DNA of 5,656 bases from an uncultured Anaplasmataceae bacterium (lineage in GTDB: Bacteria; Pseudomonadota; Alphaproteobacteria; Rickettsiales; CAIPFW01). Of this stretch, positions 1 through 5,656 are shown piece by piece; within the stretch, counting starts at the first letter, position 1; every line of letters begins with the position of its first letter. The stretch is taken from assembly GCA_903864455.1 (NCBI GenBank), contig CAIPFW010000175.1:1-5656 (forward strand), given 5' to 3'. Made by a program: the position numbers and the translations under genes. The notes below the pieces were generated by a model. That model had not been told where the DNA came from. It did not search any database and worked only from the letters and a program-made list of their open reading frames with translations.

Positions 1-120
1 TGTTCCATGTGGAACAATTTCTTGCTATATTAGTAAATGCATTAAAAAGAAAATACTTTGTTCCACGTGGAGCAAAGTATTGCAATATTAACTATTTTGA
101 CCAATGTTCCACGTGGAACA
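1..120 (+). repeat. Palindrome cluster upstream of comEC (3 copies, spacers B-like and A-like)
   Basis: Palindromes at 1-16 (TGTTCCATGTGGAACA, one change), 59-74 (TGTTCCACGTGGAGCA, one change) and 105-120 (exact). The 42-base gap 17-58 has the length and start of spacer B (diverged), and the 30-base gap 75-104 the length and end (…ttgaccaa) of spacer A (diverged). The cluster continues to the window edge and fills almost all the sequence before comEC. A + frame starting at base 3 is open through all three palindromes to a TAA at 132-134, so an upstream gene could end here. Confidence 0.93.
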
Positions 121-138
121 TTTTTTTTACATAAAACT

Positions 139-2949
139 ATGCTTAATAAAATAAAGAAACTCTATCTCAGTTTAAACAAAAATTTTTGGGACGAATATTT
201 TAATCAAAAATTTTGGATTTTGTTTTTTATGATTTGCGGAATTGCATTTTATTTTAATTTATCGAATGAGCCCAAACTCCTTACTGCATCTGTGATATTC
301 GGATTCTTATTATTGTCTACAATCGCAACAAGATATCTTATCTCAAAAAAACAAAATTTATTTTTTGTATTTTTTTATTATATCAATATATGCTTTTTCT
401 TTTTTTCTTTCGGAGTTTTAATAACAAAAATAGATACAGAAATGCACAAAAAAAATCTTATCAATAAAGAAATTTTTTTAAAAAATGGATCGGGTAGGGT
501 AAAAAACATCAAGCATTACAAAGAAAAAAATAAAAATAAAATTTGCTTTATAACAAAAAATTTTTCCAGTGAAAAACTAGAAATTCCAACAGATAAAGGT
601 TCTCTTATTAAATTGTGTTCTTTTGATTCGAATGCACAAAATATCAAAATCGGTTACGAGATTTTTTTTTATAAAATAAAATTAAAGCCATTGCCACTTC
701 CATTATTTGAAAATGATTTTCAATTCTCTCGAAATTCTTTTTTTGAAAATTTGATTGCTACAGGAGTCTCAGAATCATTGATGAAAAATATAAACTTGAA
801 GAATGAAAAAACTTTTTTTGAGAATTTGAATCAGTGGAGATTTGATTTTTCCAAGCATCTATCTGAAAAATTTGGCGATGATGTTGGCGGGATTATATCT
901 GCAATAACGATTGGCGACAGAAATTATATATCAAATGAGATTAGCGACAATATGAAACGTGCGTCGATTTTTCATTTAATAGCAATCTCTGGTCTTCATG
1001 TGTCGTTTGTCAGTTTATTTTTTACGTTTATTTTGACGAGATTTTTTACATTTTTTTTTGATAAGTATTTCAATTATTTTACGATAAAAAAAATAATTTA
1101 TTTTATTTCGTTGATATTTGTCGCTTTTTACCTTGTGATTTCTGGGATTTCTTTGTCTGGGCAACGAGCTTTTTTGATGTTTTTTATTTTAAATATTTTG
1201 ATTTATCGTGGAGCACAAAATAATAGTCGCAATATAATTTTTTGGACAATTTTTTTTATTTTAATTTTTCAACCGCACAGCATTTTAAACCCTGGTTTGC
1301 AAATGTCTATTTTAGCTGTTTTTGCATTAATTTCTTTTGATTTCAATCGATATGAACAAAAGCATTGTTCCATGTGGAGCAATTTATTAAAAAGATTGAA
1401 AAATTTTAAAAAAACGAAAATGTTCCACGTGGAACATTTTCTTACCAGATTAACCATTCGAACCAATGTTCCACGTGGAACACTTCCTTACAAAATTCAT
1501 AAAAAAAATAAAAACGCAAGATTTTGTTCCACGTGGAACAATTTGCAAAAGCGATTCAAACATTTGAAAAAGAAAAAATTGTTCCACACGGAACAATTTA
1601 AAAAAAATAATAATAAAAACACAAATTTAGAAAATGTTCCACGTGGAACATTTTCTTGCCAAATTAACTATTTAAACCATTGTTCCACGTGGAAAATTTT
1701 GTTAAAAAGAATTCAAAATTTTAAAAATCAAAAGTTAAGCGATACAATTATTAAAAATCGAAAGTCAAAATATAGCACATCAAGAATTGTTCCACGTGGA
1801 ACAATTCTAAAAATTTATAATAAGGGAATAAAAAACGATGAAAAAAATTTATATAAAATTACAAATACAAAAAATAAAGCGAGCACTCTAAATGGGAAAA
1901 AAATATCAAAACAGGATAAAAAAATCTTATCTTCGCAATCAATATTGAATAAGATTTATTTGAAAATGTTCCACATGGAACATTTTCTTACTAAATTAAC
2001 AGATTCAAACAATGTTCCACGTGGAACATTTTTTATAAAAATAATCCTTAGCGTTTTGATACCGCACATTGCAATTATGCCTTCAACGTTATTTTATTTT
2101 CAAAATACATCGACCTATTCAATCATCGCAAATCTTGTAGCGATTCCACTTGCGACATTTATTATAATGCCACTGATAATTTTAAATTTTATTTTCAAAA
2201 TGTTCCACGTGGAACATTTAAGTGCTTTTCTAGATTTTCTATTGAAAAAGTCCATAGAGATATTACTTAAAATCGGTGACTATTTTTCGCATTTGCCTTT
2301 TGGATATATAACGACACATCAAATTTCAAATTTGAGTTTTTCATTGATGATTTTTGGTCTGCTATGGTTTTTGATTTGGCAAAAAAAATGGCGTTTTTAT
2401 GGTATCTTGATATACACAATTGGGTTGTTTTTTTCGTATCAAAATAATCCACCTGATTTTTTTATCTATGAGAATAATAATCAAATTCAAATTATTGCCC
2501 ACAGGGATGATAAGTATCATGGATATTTTTTTAATAAAAATAATTTTATTTCAAAAAAAATTTTGATAAAAAATAATATTGAGAGTTTTAGCGAAATAAA
2601 AAATGTTCCACGTGGAACATTTGCTTTCGAACAAAAGAATAAAAAAATTTTATTTTGCAAAAATAAATGTGATAAAAAAATTTCTGACCAAGGAGAGGGC
2701 TTTGATTTCAAGATTATTCTGCACGATGAAAAAACAGAAAATGTTCCACGTGGAACATTTTCTTACCAAGTTAATAAAACAGTTAAGAGTGCAAGACTTT
2801 GTTCCACGTGGAACATTTTACACATAGATTTACACAAGCTAAATGAGCTTGGAGTGCACTCTATTTTTATCAAAAAAAATAGACTCGTAATCAAAACAGG
2901 ATTCGATTATATTGGAAACAGACCATGGAATTTTAATTATAATGATTGA
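139..2949 (+). CDS. comEC: ComEC/Rec2-family DNA-uptake channel protein, enlarged by in-frame palindromic repeats
   Basis: Inner-membrane channel that carries single-stranded DNA into the cytoplasm during natural transformation (known role of the family). With the ATG at 139 the product is 936 aa. Seen in order: membrane segments at about 25-40, 48-64 and 74-95; a soluble DUF4131/OB-like part at about 105-215 ending in a PLFENDFQFSRNSFF stretch; then the Competence domain with GDRNYIS and the signature HLIAISGLHVSF (279-290), SGQRAFLM, NPGLQMSILAVFALI, and, after the insert, a proline-rich membrane block with IIANLVAIPLATF. The C-terminal part (about 772-936) shows no HxHxDH metallo-beta-lactamase motif, as in many alphaproteobacteria. 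Fourteen palindrome copies are translated within it; residues 410-630 are a hydrophilic, Lys/Asn-rich repeat insert between two conserved membrane blocks. Start choice: ATG 139 directly follows the repeat; a TTG at 58 would add 27 residues that are almost all repeat-derived. No clear Shine-Dalgarno is visible. An uninterrupted frame in such AT-rich DNA argues for function. Confidence 0.9.
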   Translation: MLNKIKKLYLSLNKNFWDEYFNQKFWILFFMICGIAFYFNLSNEPKLLTASVIFGFLLLSTIATRYLISKKQNLFFVFFYYINICFFFFSFGVLITKIDTEMHKKNLINKEIFLKNGSGRVKNIKHYKEKNKNKICFITKNFSSEKLEIPTDKGSLIKLCSFDSNAQNIKIGYEIFFYKIKLKPLPLPLFENDFQFSRNSFFENLIATGVSESLMKNINLKNEKTFFENLNQWRFDFSKHLSEKFGDDVGGIISAITIGDRNYISNEISDNMKRASIFHLIAISGLHVSFVSLFFTFILTRFFTFFFDKYFNYFTIKKIIYFISLIFVAFYLVISGISLSGQRAFLMFFILNILIYRGAQNNSRNIIFWTIFFILIFQPHSILNPGLQMSILAVFALISFDFNRYEQKHCSMWSNLLKRLKNFKKTKMFHVEHFLTRLTIRTNVPRGTLPYKIHKKNKNARFCSTWNNLQKRFKHLKKKKLFHTEQFKKNNNKNTNLENVPRGTFSCQINYLNHCSTWKILLKRIQNFKNQKLSDTIIKNRKSKYSTSRIVPRGTILKIYNKGIKNDEKNLYKITNTKNKASTLNGKKISKQDKKILSSQSILNKIYLKMFHMEHFLTKLTDSNNVPRGTFFIKIILSVLIPHIAIMPSTLFYFQNTSTYSIIANLVAIPLATFIIMPLIILNFIFKMFHVEHLSAFLDFLLKKSIEILLKIGDYFSHLPFGYITTHQISNLSFSLMIFGLLWFLIWQKKWRFYGILIYTIGLFFSYQNNPPDFFIYENNNQIQIIAHRDDKYHGYFFNKNNFISKKILIKNNIESFSEIKNVPRGTFAFEQKNKKILFCKNKCDKKISDQGEGFDFKIILHDEKTENVPRGTFSYQVNKTVKSARLCSTWNILHIDLHKLNELGVHSIFIKKNRLVIKTGFDYIGNRPWNFNYND
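1366..1803 (+). repeat. Large palindrome cluster inside comEC (8 copies), containing the 230-bp B-C-D-A cassette
   Basis: Palindromes at 1366-1381 (two changes), 1421-1436, 1467-1482, 1525-1540 (exact), 1580-1595 (two changes, CACACG centre), 1635-1650 (exact), 1681-1696 (one change) and 1788-1803 (exact). Spacers in order: C-like 1382-1420, A 1437-1466, B 1483-1524, C 1541-1579, D 1596-1634, A 1651-1680, then a C-like stretch at about 1697-1735 not followed by a recognisable palindrome. The stretch 1467-1696 is the 230-bp cassette found again at 3608-3837. Read in comEC as successive FHVEH, NVPRGT, CSTWN, FHTEQ, NVPRGT and CSTWK peptides joined by Lys/Asn-rich linkers. Confidence 0.96.
1967..2028 (+). 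repeat. 62-bp palindrome-A-palindrome unit inside comEC
   Basis: Palindromes at 1967-1982 (TGTTCCACATGGAACA, one change) and 2013-2028 (exact) enclose a 30-base A spacer beginning TTTTCTTACTAAATTAAC. It is read as MFHMEH, linker, NVPRGT. It closes the 663-bp repeat-rich insert that began at 1366; 663 is an exact multiple of three. Confidence 0.95.
2201..2216 (+). repeat. Single palindrome inside comEC
   Basis: Exact TGTTCCACGTGGAACA, flanked by AAAA and a T/A-rich 3' side, read as KMFHVEH in the loop after a hydrophobic segment (about residue 688). It stands alone without a recognised spacer. Confidence 0.97.
2604..2619 (+). repeat. Single palindrome in the comEC C-terminal region
   Basis: Exact TGTTCCACGTGGAACA with flanks AAA and TTT, read as NVPRGT at about residue 822. 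Single copy without a recognised spacer. Confidence 0.97.
2742..2815 (+). repeat. 74-bp palindrome-B-palindrome unit near the comEC 3' end
   Basis: Exact palindromes at 2742-2757 and 2800-2815 enclose a 42-base B spacer (begins TTTTCTTACCAAGTTAATAA, ends GTGCAAGACTT). Read as NVPRGTFSYQVNK then LCSTWN. The B spacer closely matches 3624-3665 in the helicase gene. Comparing it with the bare gene would show whether about 25 residues were added before the conserved C-terminal end. Confidence 0.96.
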
Positions 2950-2951
2950 TG
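2947..2951 (+). promoter_or_regulatory. Stop/start overlap TGATG between comEC and the helicase gene
   Basis: The TGA stop of comEC shares its last base with the ATG of the helicase gene. No purine-rich ribosome-binding site stands out just upstream (the preceding 20 bases are almost all A/T), so the second gene is probably translated by coupling from the first and co-transcribed with it. The overlap is seen directly; coupling is inferred. Confidence 0.6.
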
Positions 2952-5453
2952 ATTAGCGATTTTGAATTATTCGACAAATACGAAAAGCAAGCTTTGGATA
3001 TAAGCTCATCGGCATGGATATCGGCATCGGCGGGTGGAGGAAAAACAACATTGATTATAAAAAGAATTTTAAAAATTTTGATTTTTTCTTCTGCAAAAAT
3101 GTTCCACGTGGAACATTTTCAAATTTTTGCCATCACTTATACAAATGAAGCTGCGAGTGAAATTAAAAAAAGGATCAAAAAAAAATTATTTGATTGGAAG
3201 GAAAATGAGGAAATTTTAAATGAGGATTTGGCTTTTTTTGAAATAAATAATCATTTTAATGATGATGCGATTCTTACAATTAAAAAAAATTGTAGAAGTT
3301 TTTTTGATATGAGGGTTTTTGATTTATTGAAAATCAGCACATTTCATAGTTTTTGTTTTGATATTATCAGGCAATTCCCAAACGAATTGAATATGGATAT
3401 TGAAAAATTTCATCTTATGAATGATGAATCAATATCAGAGTTTTTAGAGAACATACTCAAGATAATTTTTTTTAAACAAAATATTTCAAATCATTCGTAC
3501 GAATCTATTTTGGAAATCATGCAATCTTTAATTAAGCATCAAGATGCAATAAATTGTTCCACGTGGAACAATTTAAATTCTAATTTAAAAGATATGGTTC
3601 AAAAAAATGTTCCACGTGGAACATTTTCTTACCGAGTTAATAAAAAAATTAAAAGTACAAGACTTTGTTCCACGTGGAACAATTTAAAAAAACGATTCAA
3701 ACATTTGAAAAAGAAAAAATTGTTCCACGTGGAACAATTTAAAAAAAATAATAATAAAGACGCAAACTTAGAAAATATTCCATGTGGAACATTTTCTTGC
3801 GAAATTAACCATTCAAACCAATATTCCACGTGGAACAATTTCATAATTGGTGAAATAAAAAAAAATGATACAAAAATTGGAGAGCAACTCGATATTATCT
3901 ATAAAAAACTTACAGAAAATCAAAATATAAAAAAAATTTTCAATGAATATCTAGAAATTTTTCTTACAAAAAATCTTACACCGCGAATAAATTTATCAAA
4001 AAAAAATATATATAAAAACGAGCAACATGAATTGATGTTCCACGTGGAACATTTTTCAATAAAAAAAAATTTAAACGACTCGAAAATGATTTTTTATATT
4101 ATAAGAAGTGTTTTTAAAAATTTTCTTGAACATAAAAAACAAAACAATCTAATGGATTTTGATGATTTGATAAATCAAACACTTCTTTTGCTTCAAAATG
4201 ATTACGTGTTGTATATTTTGAGTAAAAAAATCCATTATTTAATAATAGATGAATCACAAGATAATTCGAAAAAACAATGGGGTGTCATCGCCATTCTTTT
4301 TGAAAATTTATTTCTCGAAAGCAGTAAAAATATTTTTATTGTTGGCGATATCAAACAGTCAATTTATCAGTTTCAAGGTGCAGAGCCAAAATATTTTAAT
4401 TTGATGAAAGAATTTTTTCAAAAAAAATCGAGCGAATATGGAAAAAAATTTTATTTCATTGAATGGAATTTTTCTTTTAGAATGAATGAAGATATTTCAA
4501 ATTATATTGATAATTTTTTCAATATGAAGGATTTTTCAAAGCATCTTACATCGCAAGAAAACTTTATTTTACAGCATATACCTTTTACAAAAAAAGAAAA
4601 TGTTCCACGTGGAACATTTTCTTGCCAAATTAACCATTTGAACCAATGTTCCACGTGGAACATTTCTAAGAGTGAGAATGGCGGTGAAGTTCAAAAAATT
4701 CTTGAGATCATTTCTTGCAAAGCTCCAAGCGATTCGCTAATGATTTTATTTCGCTCTAGAAATCAAATGATGAAAAACTTGATAGGACGACTAAAAAAAG
4801 AAGAAATTTCTGCAAAATATAGTTTTTATGAAAAAATTATAGACAGCAATACCACACAAATAATTTTATTGGTAAATGAAACTTTGAGGAAATGTTCCAC
4901 GTGGAACATTTCTGAGATGAATCTTCTATGCAAATTATCAAATGAAAACAATCATGAAAAAATAAAAAACTTTATTTTAATATTGAGGGATTTTTCGAAA
5001 AAATATTCTTACGATACAACTCTCGAATCAATAATCAATTACTTCAATGAGGCATTTGATAAAACTATTGCGATAAAGCTTTTAAATATTGCAAAAAAAT
5101 TAAAGGAGCAAAATTTACTTTCGATTGAAAATTTCAATCACTACATATATAAAAACAATTCTGAAGTTTTATTGAAAAGTGGCGGTGAATCAAAAATTAC
5201 AATTTCGACGATACATAGCGCAAAGGGTCTAGAGGCGGATATAGTAATCATCGCTGATGATATCTTGGAACAAAAAATTCACAAAAAATTTTACTTTCAT
5301 GAGGAAAAAAAAACGTTTGTTTTGCTGAAACATAAAAATTGCTTTTATATAGATTTTTTTAAAAATCAAATTCATCGTGAAGAATATGAAGAAAGTATGA
5401 GATTGCTTTATGTTGCTATGACGAGGGCAAAGAACGAGTTGATCATTTTATAA
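2949..5453 (+). CDS. addA: AddA-like UvrD-family (SF1) DNA helicase lacking the C-terminal nuclease domain, with repeat insertions
   Basis: Likely 3'-5' DNA helicase of the AddA/RecB group, which processes double-strand ends for RecA-dependent repair. The product is 834 aa. All motifs are visible: Q-motif region around Q14; Walker A ASAGGGKTT with K32; Ia FAITYTNEAASE (60-71); Ib TFHSFC (131-136); II IIDESQD (432-438); III VGDIKQSIYQFQGA (465-478), the most AddA-like stretch; IV NFSFRM (507-512); V TIHSAKGLEAD (754-764); VI RLLYVAMTRAK (818-828). The protein stops six residues after motif VI, so the RecB-type nuclease domain of a usual AddA (about 1100-1200 aa) is missing. It may be a reduced helicase-only form or a truncation. 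Eleven palindromes are translated in it, the largest block at residues 203-297. Start: ATG at 2949 overlaps the comEC stop by one base, suggesting translational coupling; a TTG at 2946 would add one residue. No addB is visible. The exact subfamily (AddA versus another UvrD-like helicase) is less certain than the helicase call. Confidence 0.85.
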   Translation: MISDFELFDKYEKQALDISSSAWISASAGGGKTTLIIKRILKILIFSSAKMFHVEHFQIFAITYTNEAASEIKKRIKKKLFDWKENEEILNEDLAFFEINNHFNDDAILTIKKNCRSFFDMRVFDLLKISTFHSFCFDIIRQFPNELNMDIEKFHLMNDESISEFLENILKIIFFKQNISNHSYESILEIMQSLIKHQDAINCSTWNNLNSNLKDMVQKNVPRGTFSYRVNKKIKSTRLCSTWNNLKKRFKHLKKKKLFHVEQFKKNNNKDANLENIPCGTFSCEINHSNQYSTWNNFIIGEIKKNDTKIGEQLDIIYKKLTENQNIKKIFNEYLEIFLTKNLTPRINLSKKNIYKNEQHELMFHVEHFSIKKNLNDSKMIFYIIRSVFKNFLEHKKQNNLMDFDDLINQTLLLLQNDYVLYILSKKIHYLIIDESQDNSKKQWGVIAILFENLFLESSKNIFIVGDIKQSIYQFQGAEPKYFNLMKEFFQKKSSEYGKKFYFIEWNFSFRMNEDISNYIDNFFNMKDFSKHLTSQENFILQHIPFTKKENVPRGTFSCQINHLNQCSTWNISKSENGGEVQKILEIISCKAPSDSLMILFRSRNQMMKNLIGRLKKEEISAKYSFYEKIIDSNTTQIILLVNETLRKCSTWNISEMNLLCKLSNENNHEKIKNFILILRDFSKKYSYDTTLESIINYFNEAFDKTIAIKLLNIAKKLKEQNLLSIENFNHYIYKNNSEVLLKSGGESKITISTIHSAKGLEADIVIIADDILEQKIHKKFYFHEEKKTFVLLKHKNCFYIDFFKNQIHREEYEESMRLLYVAMTRAKNELIIL
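3100..3115 (+). repeat. Single palindrome between helicase motifs I and Ia
   Basis: Exact TGTTCCACGTGGAACA, flanks AAAA and TTTT, read as KMFHVEHF at residues 50-57. It sits in the short loop between the helix after Walker A and the motif Ia strand, where AddA proteins have a variable linker, so both motifs are intact. Confidence 0.97.
3555..3837 (+). repeat. Palindrome cluster inside the helicase gene (6 copies), containing the second 230-bp B-C-D-A cassette
   Basis: Palindromes at 3555-3570, 3608-3623, 3666-3681, 3721-3736 (exact), 3776-3791 (TATTCCATGTGGAACA, two changes) and 3822-3837 (TATTCCACGTGGAACA, one change). A 37-base AT-rich gap follows the first; then B 3624-3665, C 3682-3720, D 3737-3775, A 3792-3821. 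The stretch 3608-3837 matches 1467-1696 in order and exact length; by hand C differs at 3 of 39 bases, D at 3 of 39, A at 4 of 30 and B at about 11 of 42. Encodes residues 203-297, between motifs Ib and II. Confidence 0.96.
4036..4051 (+). repeat. Single palindrome upstream of helicase motif II
   Basis: Exact TGTTCCACGTGGAACA, read as MFHVEHF at about residues 363-369, in a Lys/Asn-rich linker before the NLMDFDDLI segment. Confidence 0.97.
4601..4662 (+). repeat. 62-bp palindrome-A-palindrome unit in the helicase gene
   Basis: Exact palindromes at 4601-4616 and 4647-4662 around an A spacer (begins TTTTCTTGCCAAATTAACC). Read as NVPRGTFSCQINHLNQCSTWN. It lies between motif IV and the FRSRNQMM strand. 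Around the first palindrome the dyad symmetry extends to 30 bp (4594-4623). Confidence 0.96.
4893..4908 (+). repeat. Single palindrome in the helicase gene, third reading phase
   Basis: Exact TGTTCCACGTGGAACA, read as KCSTWNI at about residues 648-654, in a variable stretch between motifs IV and V. Confidence 0.97.
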
Positions 5454-5464
5454 AAATTGAAAAA

Positions 5465-5480
5465 TGTTCCACGTGGAACA
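5465..5480 (+). repeat. Palindrome just downstream of the helicase stop codon
   Basis: Exact TGTTCCACGTGGAACA beginning 12 bases after the TAA. After the stop the same frame is open again (KLKNVPRGTHQAPLF…) up to a TAA about 60 bases on, so the repeat is in frame with the gene but beyond its end. A T8 run follows at 5494-5501. Confidence 0.95.
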
Positions 5481-5565
5481 CATCAAGCGCCACTTTTTTT
5501 TGTAAAAAATGAATAAATAGTCTTTCAATTGCGAAGTTCCTTAGATGACTTCCTATATCCGCACG

Positions 5566-5655
5566 CTATGATAGTATGATGAAGGTGTCTTCAATAGCAT
5601 CATAGAGTGAGTAATCTTTAAACCCATTGCATTTTCTTAAATTTCTTGATAAATA
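5566..5655 (-). CDS. Possible 3' end of a minus-strand gene running in from beyond the window (unidentified)
   Basis: On the minus strand a frame enters at the window edge and stays open for 29 codons, ending with a TAG at 5568-5566. Its end reads NGFKDYSLYDAIEDTFIILS, which looks protein-like, and the DNA here is richer in G+C (about 37% over 5531-5640 by eye) than the two + genes. The family is not recognised; the tail of a transposase or of another gene facing the operon are both possible. With only 90 bases visible, chance cannot be excluded. Confidence 0.28.
   Translation of the reverse strand, partial: YLSRNLRKCNGFKDYSLYDAIEDTFIILS
5575..5604. repeat. Small inverted repeat in the 3' intergenic/edge region
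   Basis: TATGATGAAG (5575-5584), loop GTGT, CTTC (5589-5592), a five-base AATAG bulge, then CATCATA (5598-5604). This makes a bulged stem of 4 + 7 base pairs. No T-run follows directly, so it is not a clear terminator. It overlaps the possible minus-strand reading frame. Confidence 0.4.
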
Positions 5656-5656
5656 A

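Noticed and set aside
58..138. TTG start at 58 for comEC
   Set aside because: It would add 27 residues that are almost wholly repeat-derived, from a weak start codon inside a palindrome; the ATG at 139 begins non-repeat sequence. It cannot be fully excluded.
2603..2827. Separate small + strand gene of about 74 codons beginning in a palindrome
   Set aside because: It overlaps comEC in another frame and is opened by three palindromes and a B spacer, which is also stop-free in that phase.
3608..3837. CRISPR array (short palindromic repeats at regular distance)
   Set aside because: The repeats are 16 bp, the spacers are not unique (A-D recur across the window), spacing falls into three classes, and the whole array is translated inside a helicase gene.
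3629..3844. Minus-strand open frame of about 70 codons over the cassette
   Set aside because: The palindrome reads the same on both strands and lacks stops, so the repeat array is open on the opposite strand too. There is no independent start context or homology; it is a shadow of the repeat. The same holds for the minus frame at 1269-1466.
139..5453. Pseudogene status for either gene because of the heavy repeat load
   Set aside because: Both frames are uninterrupted for hundreds of codons in very AT-rich DNA full of homopolymer runs, and all family motifs are intact, which indicates continuing selection.
1..5480. DNA-uptake signal sequence linked to ComEC
   Set aside because: Known uptake sequences are short, non-palindromic motifs spread over the genome. 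This one is a perfect palindrome, clustered, and linked to specific spacers. Only a genome-wide count and an uptake assay could revive the idea.
5465..5501. Rho-independent terminator after the helicase gene
   Set aside because: The palindrome hairpin is 13 bases away from the T8 run, and the only stem adjoining the T-run is GTGG/CCAC (4 bp with a 13-base loop). Too weak to call, and the palindrome is elsewhere plainly not a terminator.

Overview
The window is about three-quarters A+T or more and carries two long, co-directional genes on the + strand. The first is an alphaproteobacterial-type ComEC DNA-uptake channel. The second is an AddA/UvrD-type helicase that lacks the nuclease end. Very low G+C, long A and T runs, a ComEC without a visible metallo-beta-lactamase tail, and an AddA-like helicase suggest a reduced, probably host-associated alphaproteobacterium (Rickettsiales or Holosporales-like). 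That placement is inference; no marker gene is present.

Layout: 1-138 is wholly or mostly repeat, with three palindromes and two spacers. 139-2949 is comEC (a TTG at 58 could extend it into the repeat). 2949-5453 is the addA-like gene, whose ATG shares its A with the comEC stop (TGATG). 5454-5656 starts with one more palindrome, then passes into DNA of higher G+C (about 37% by eye) with a possible 3' end of a minus-strand gene and a small inverted repeat.

The striking feature is a 16-bp palindrome, TGTTCCACGTGGAACA, with 29 copies in 5.66 kb (21 exact, 8 with one or two changes): 3 before comEC, 14 inside it, 11 inside the helicase gene and 1 just after it. It fits the chromosomal ParB-site pattern TGTTNCACGTGNAACA, but a genome normally has only a few such sites. 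Many copies are joined by four recurring spacer types (A 30 bp, B 42 bp, C 39 bp, D 39 bp), all in one orientation, giving palindrome-to-palindrome periods of 46, 58, 55 and 55 bp. An ordered 230-bp cassette, pal-B-pal-C-pal-D-pal-A-pal, occurs once in each gene at identical length and roughly 88% identity by hand count.

Every period is 1 mod 3, so successive palindromes are read in rotating frames as NVPRGT, CSTWN and FHVEH/Q, and the genes stay open throughout. Spacers C and D are open in only one + frame, and both genes use that frame. The repeats lie in linkers between conserved motifs: helicase motifs I-VI and the ComEC signatures are all intact. This looks like a proliferating, protein-coding palindromic element, similar in concept to Rickettsia palindromic elements but built on a parS-like core. 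The two genes would act in DNA import across the inner membrane and in recombinational processing of DNA ends; their tight coupling is compatible with a shared role in transformation or repair, though that link is inference.
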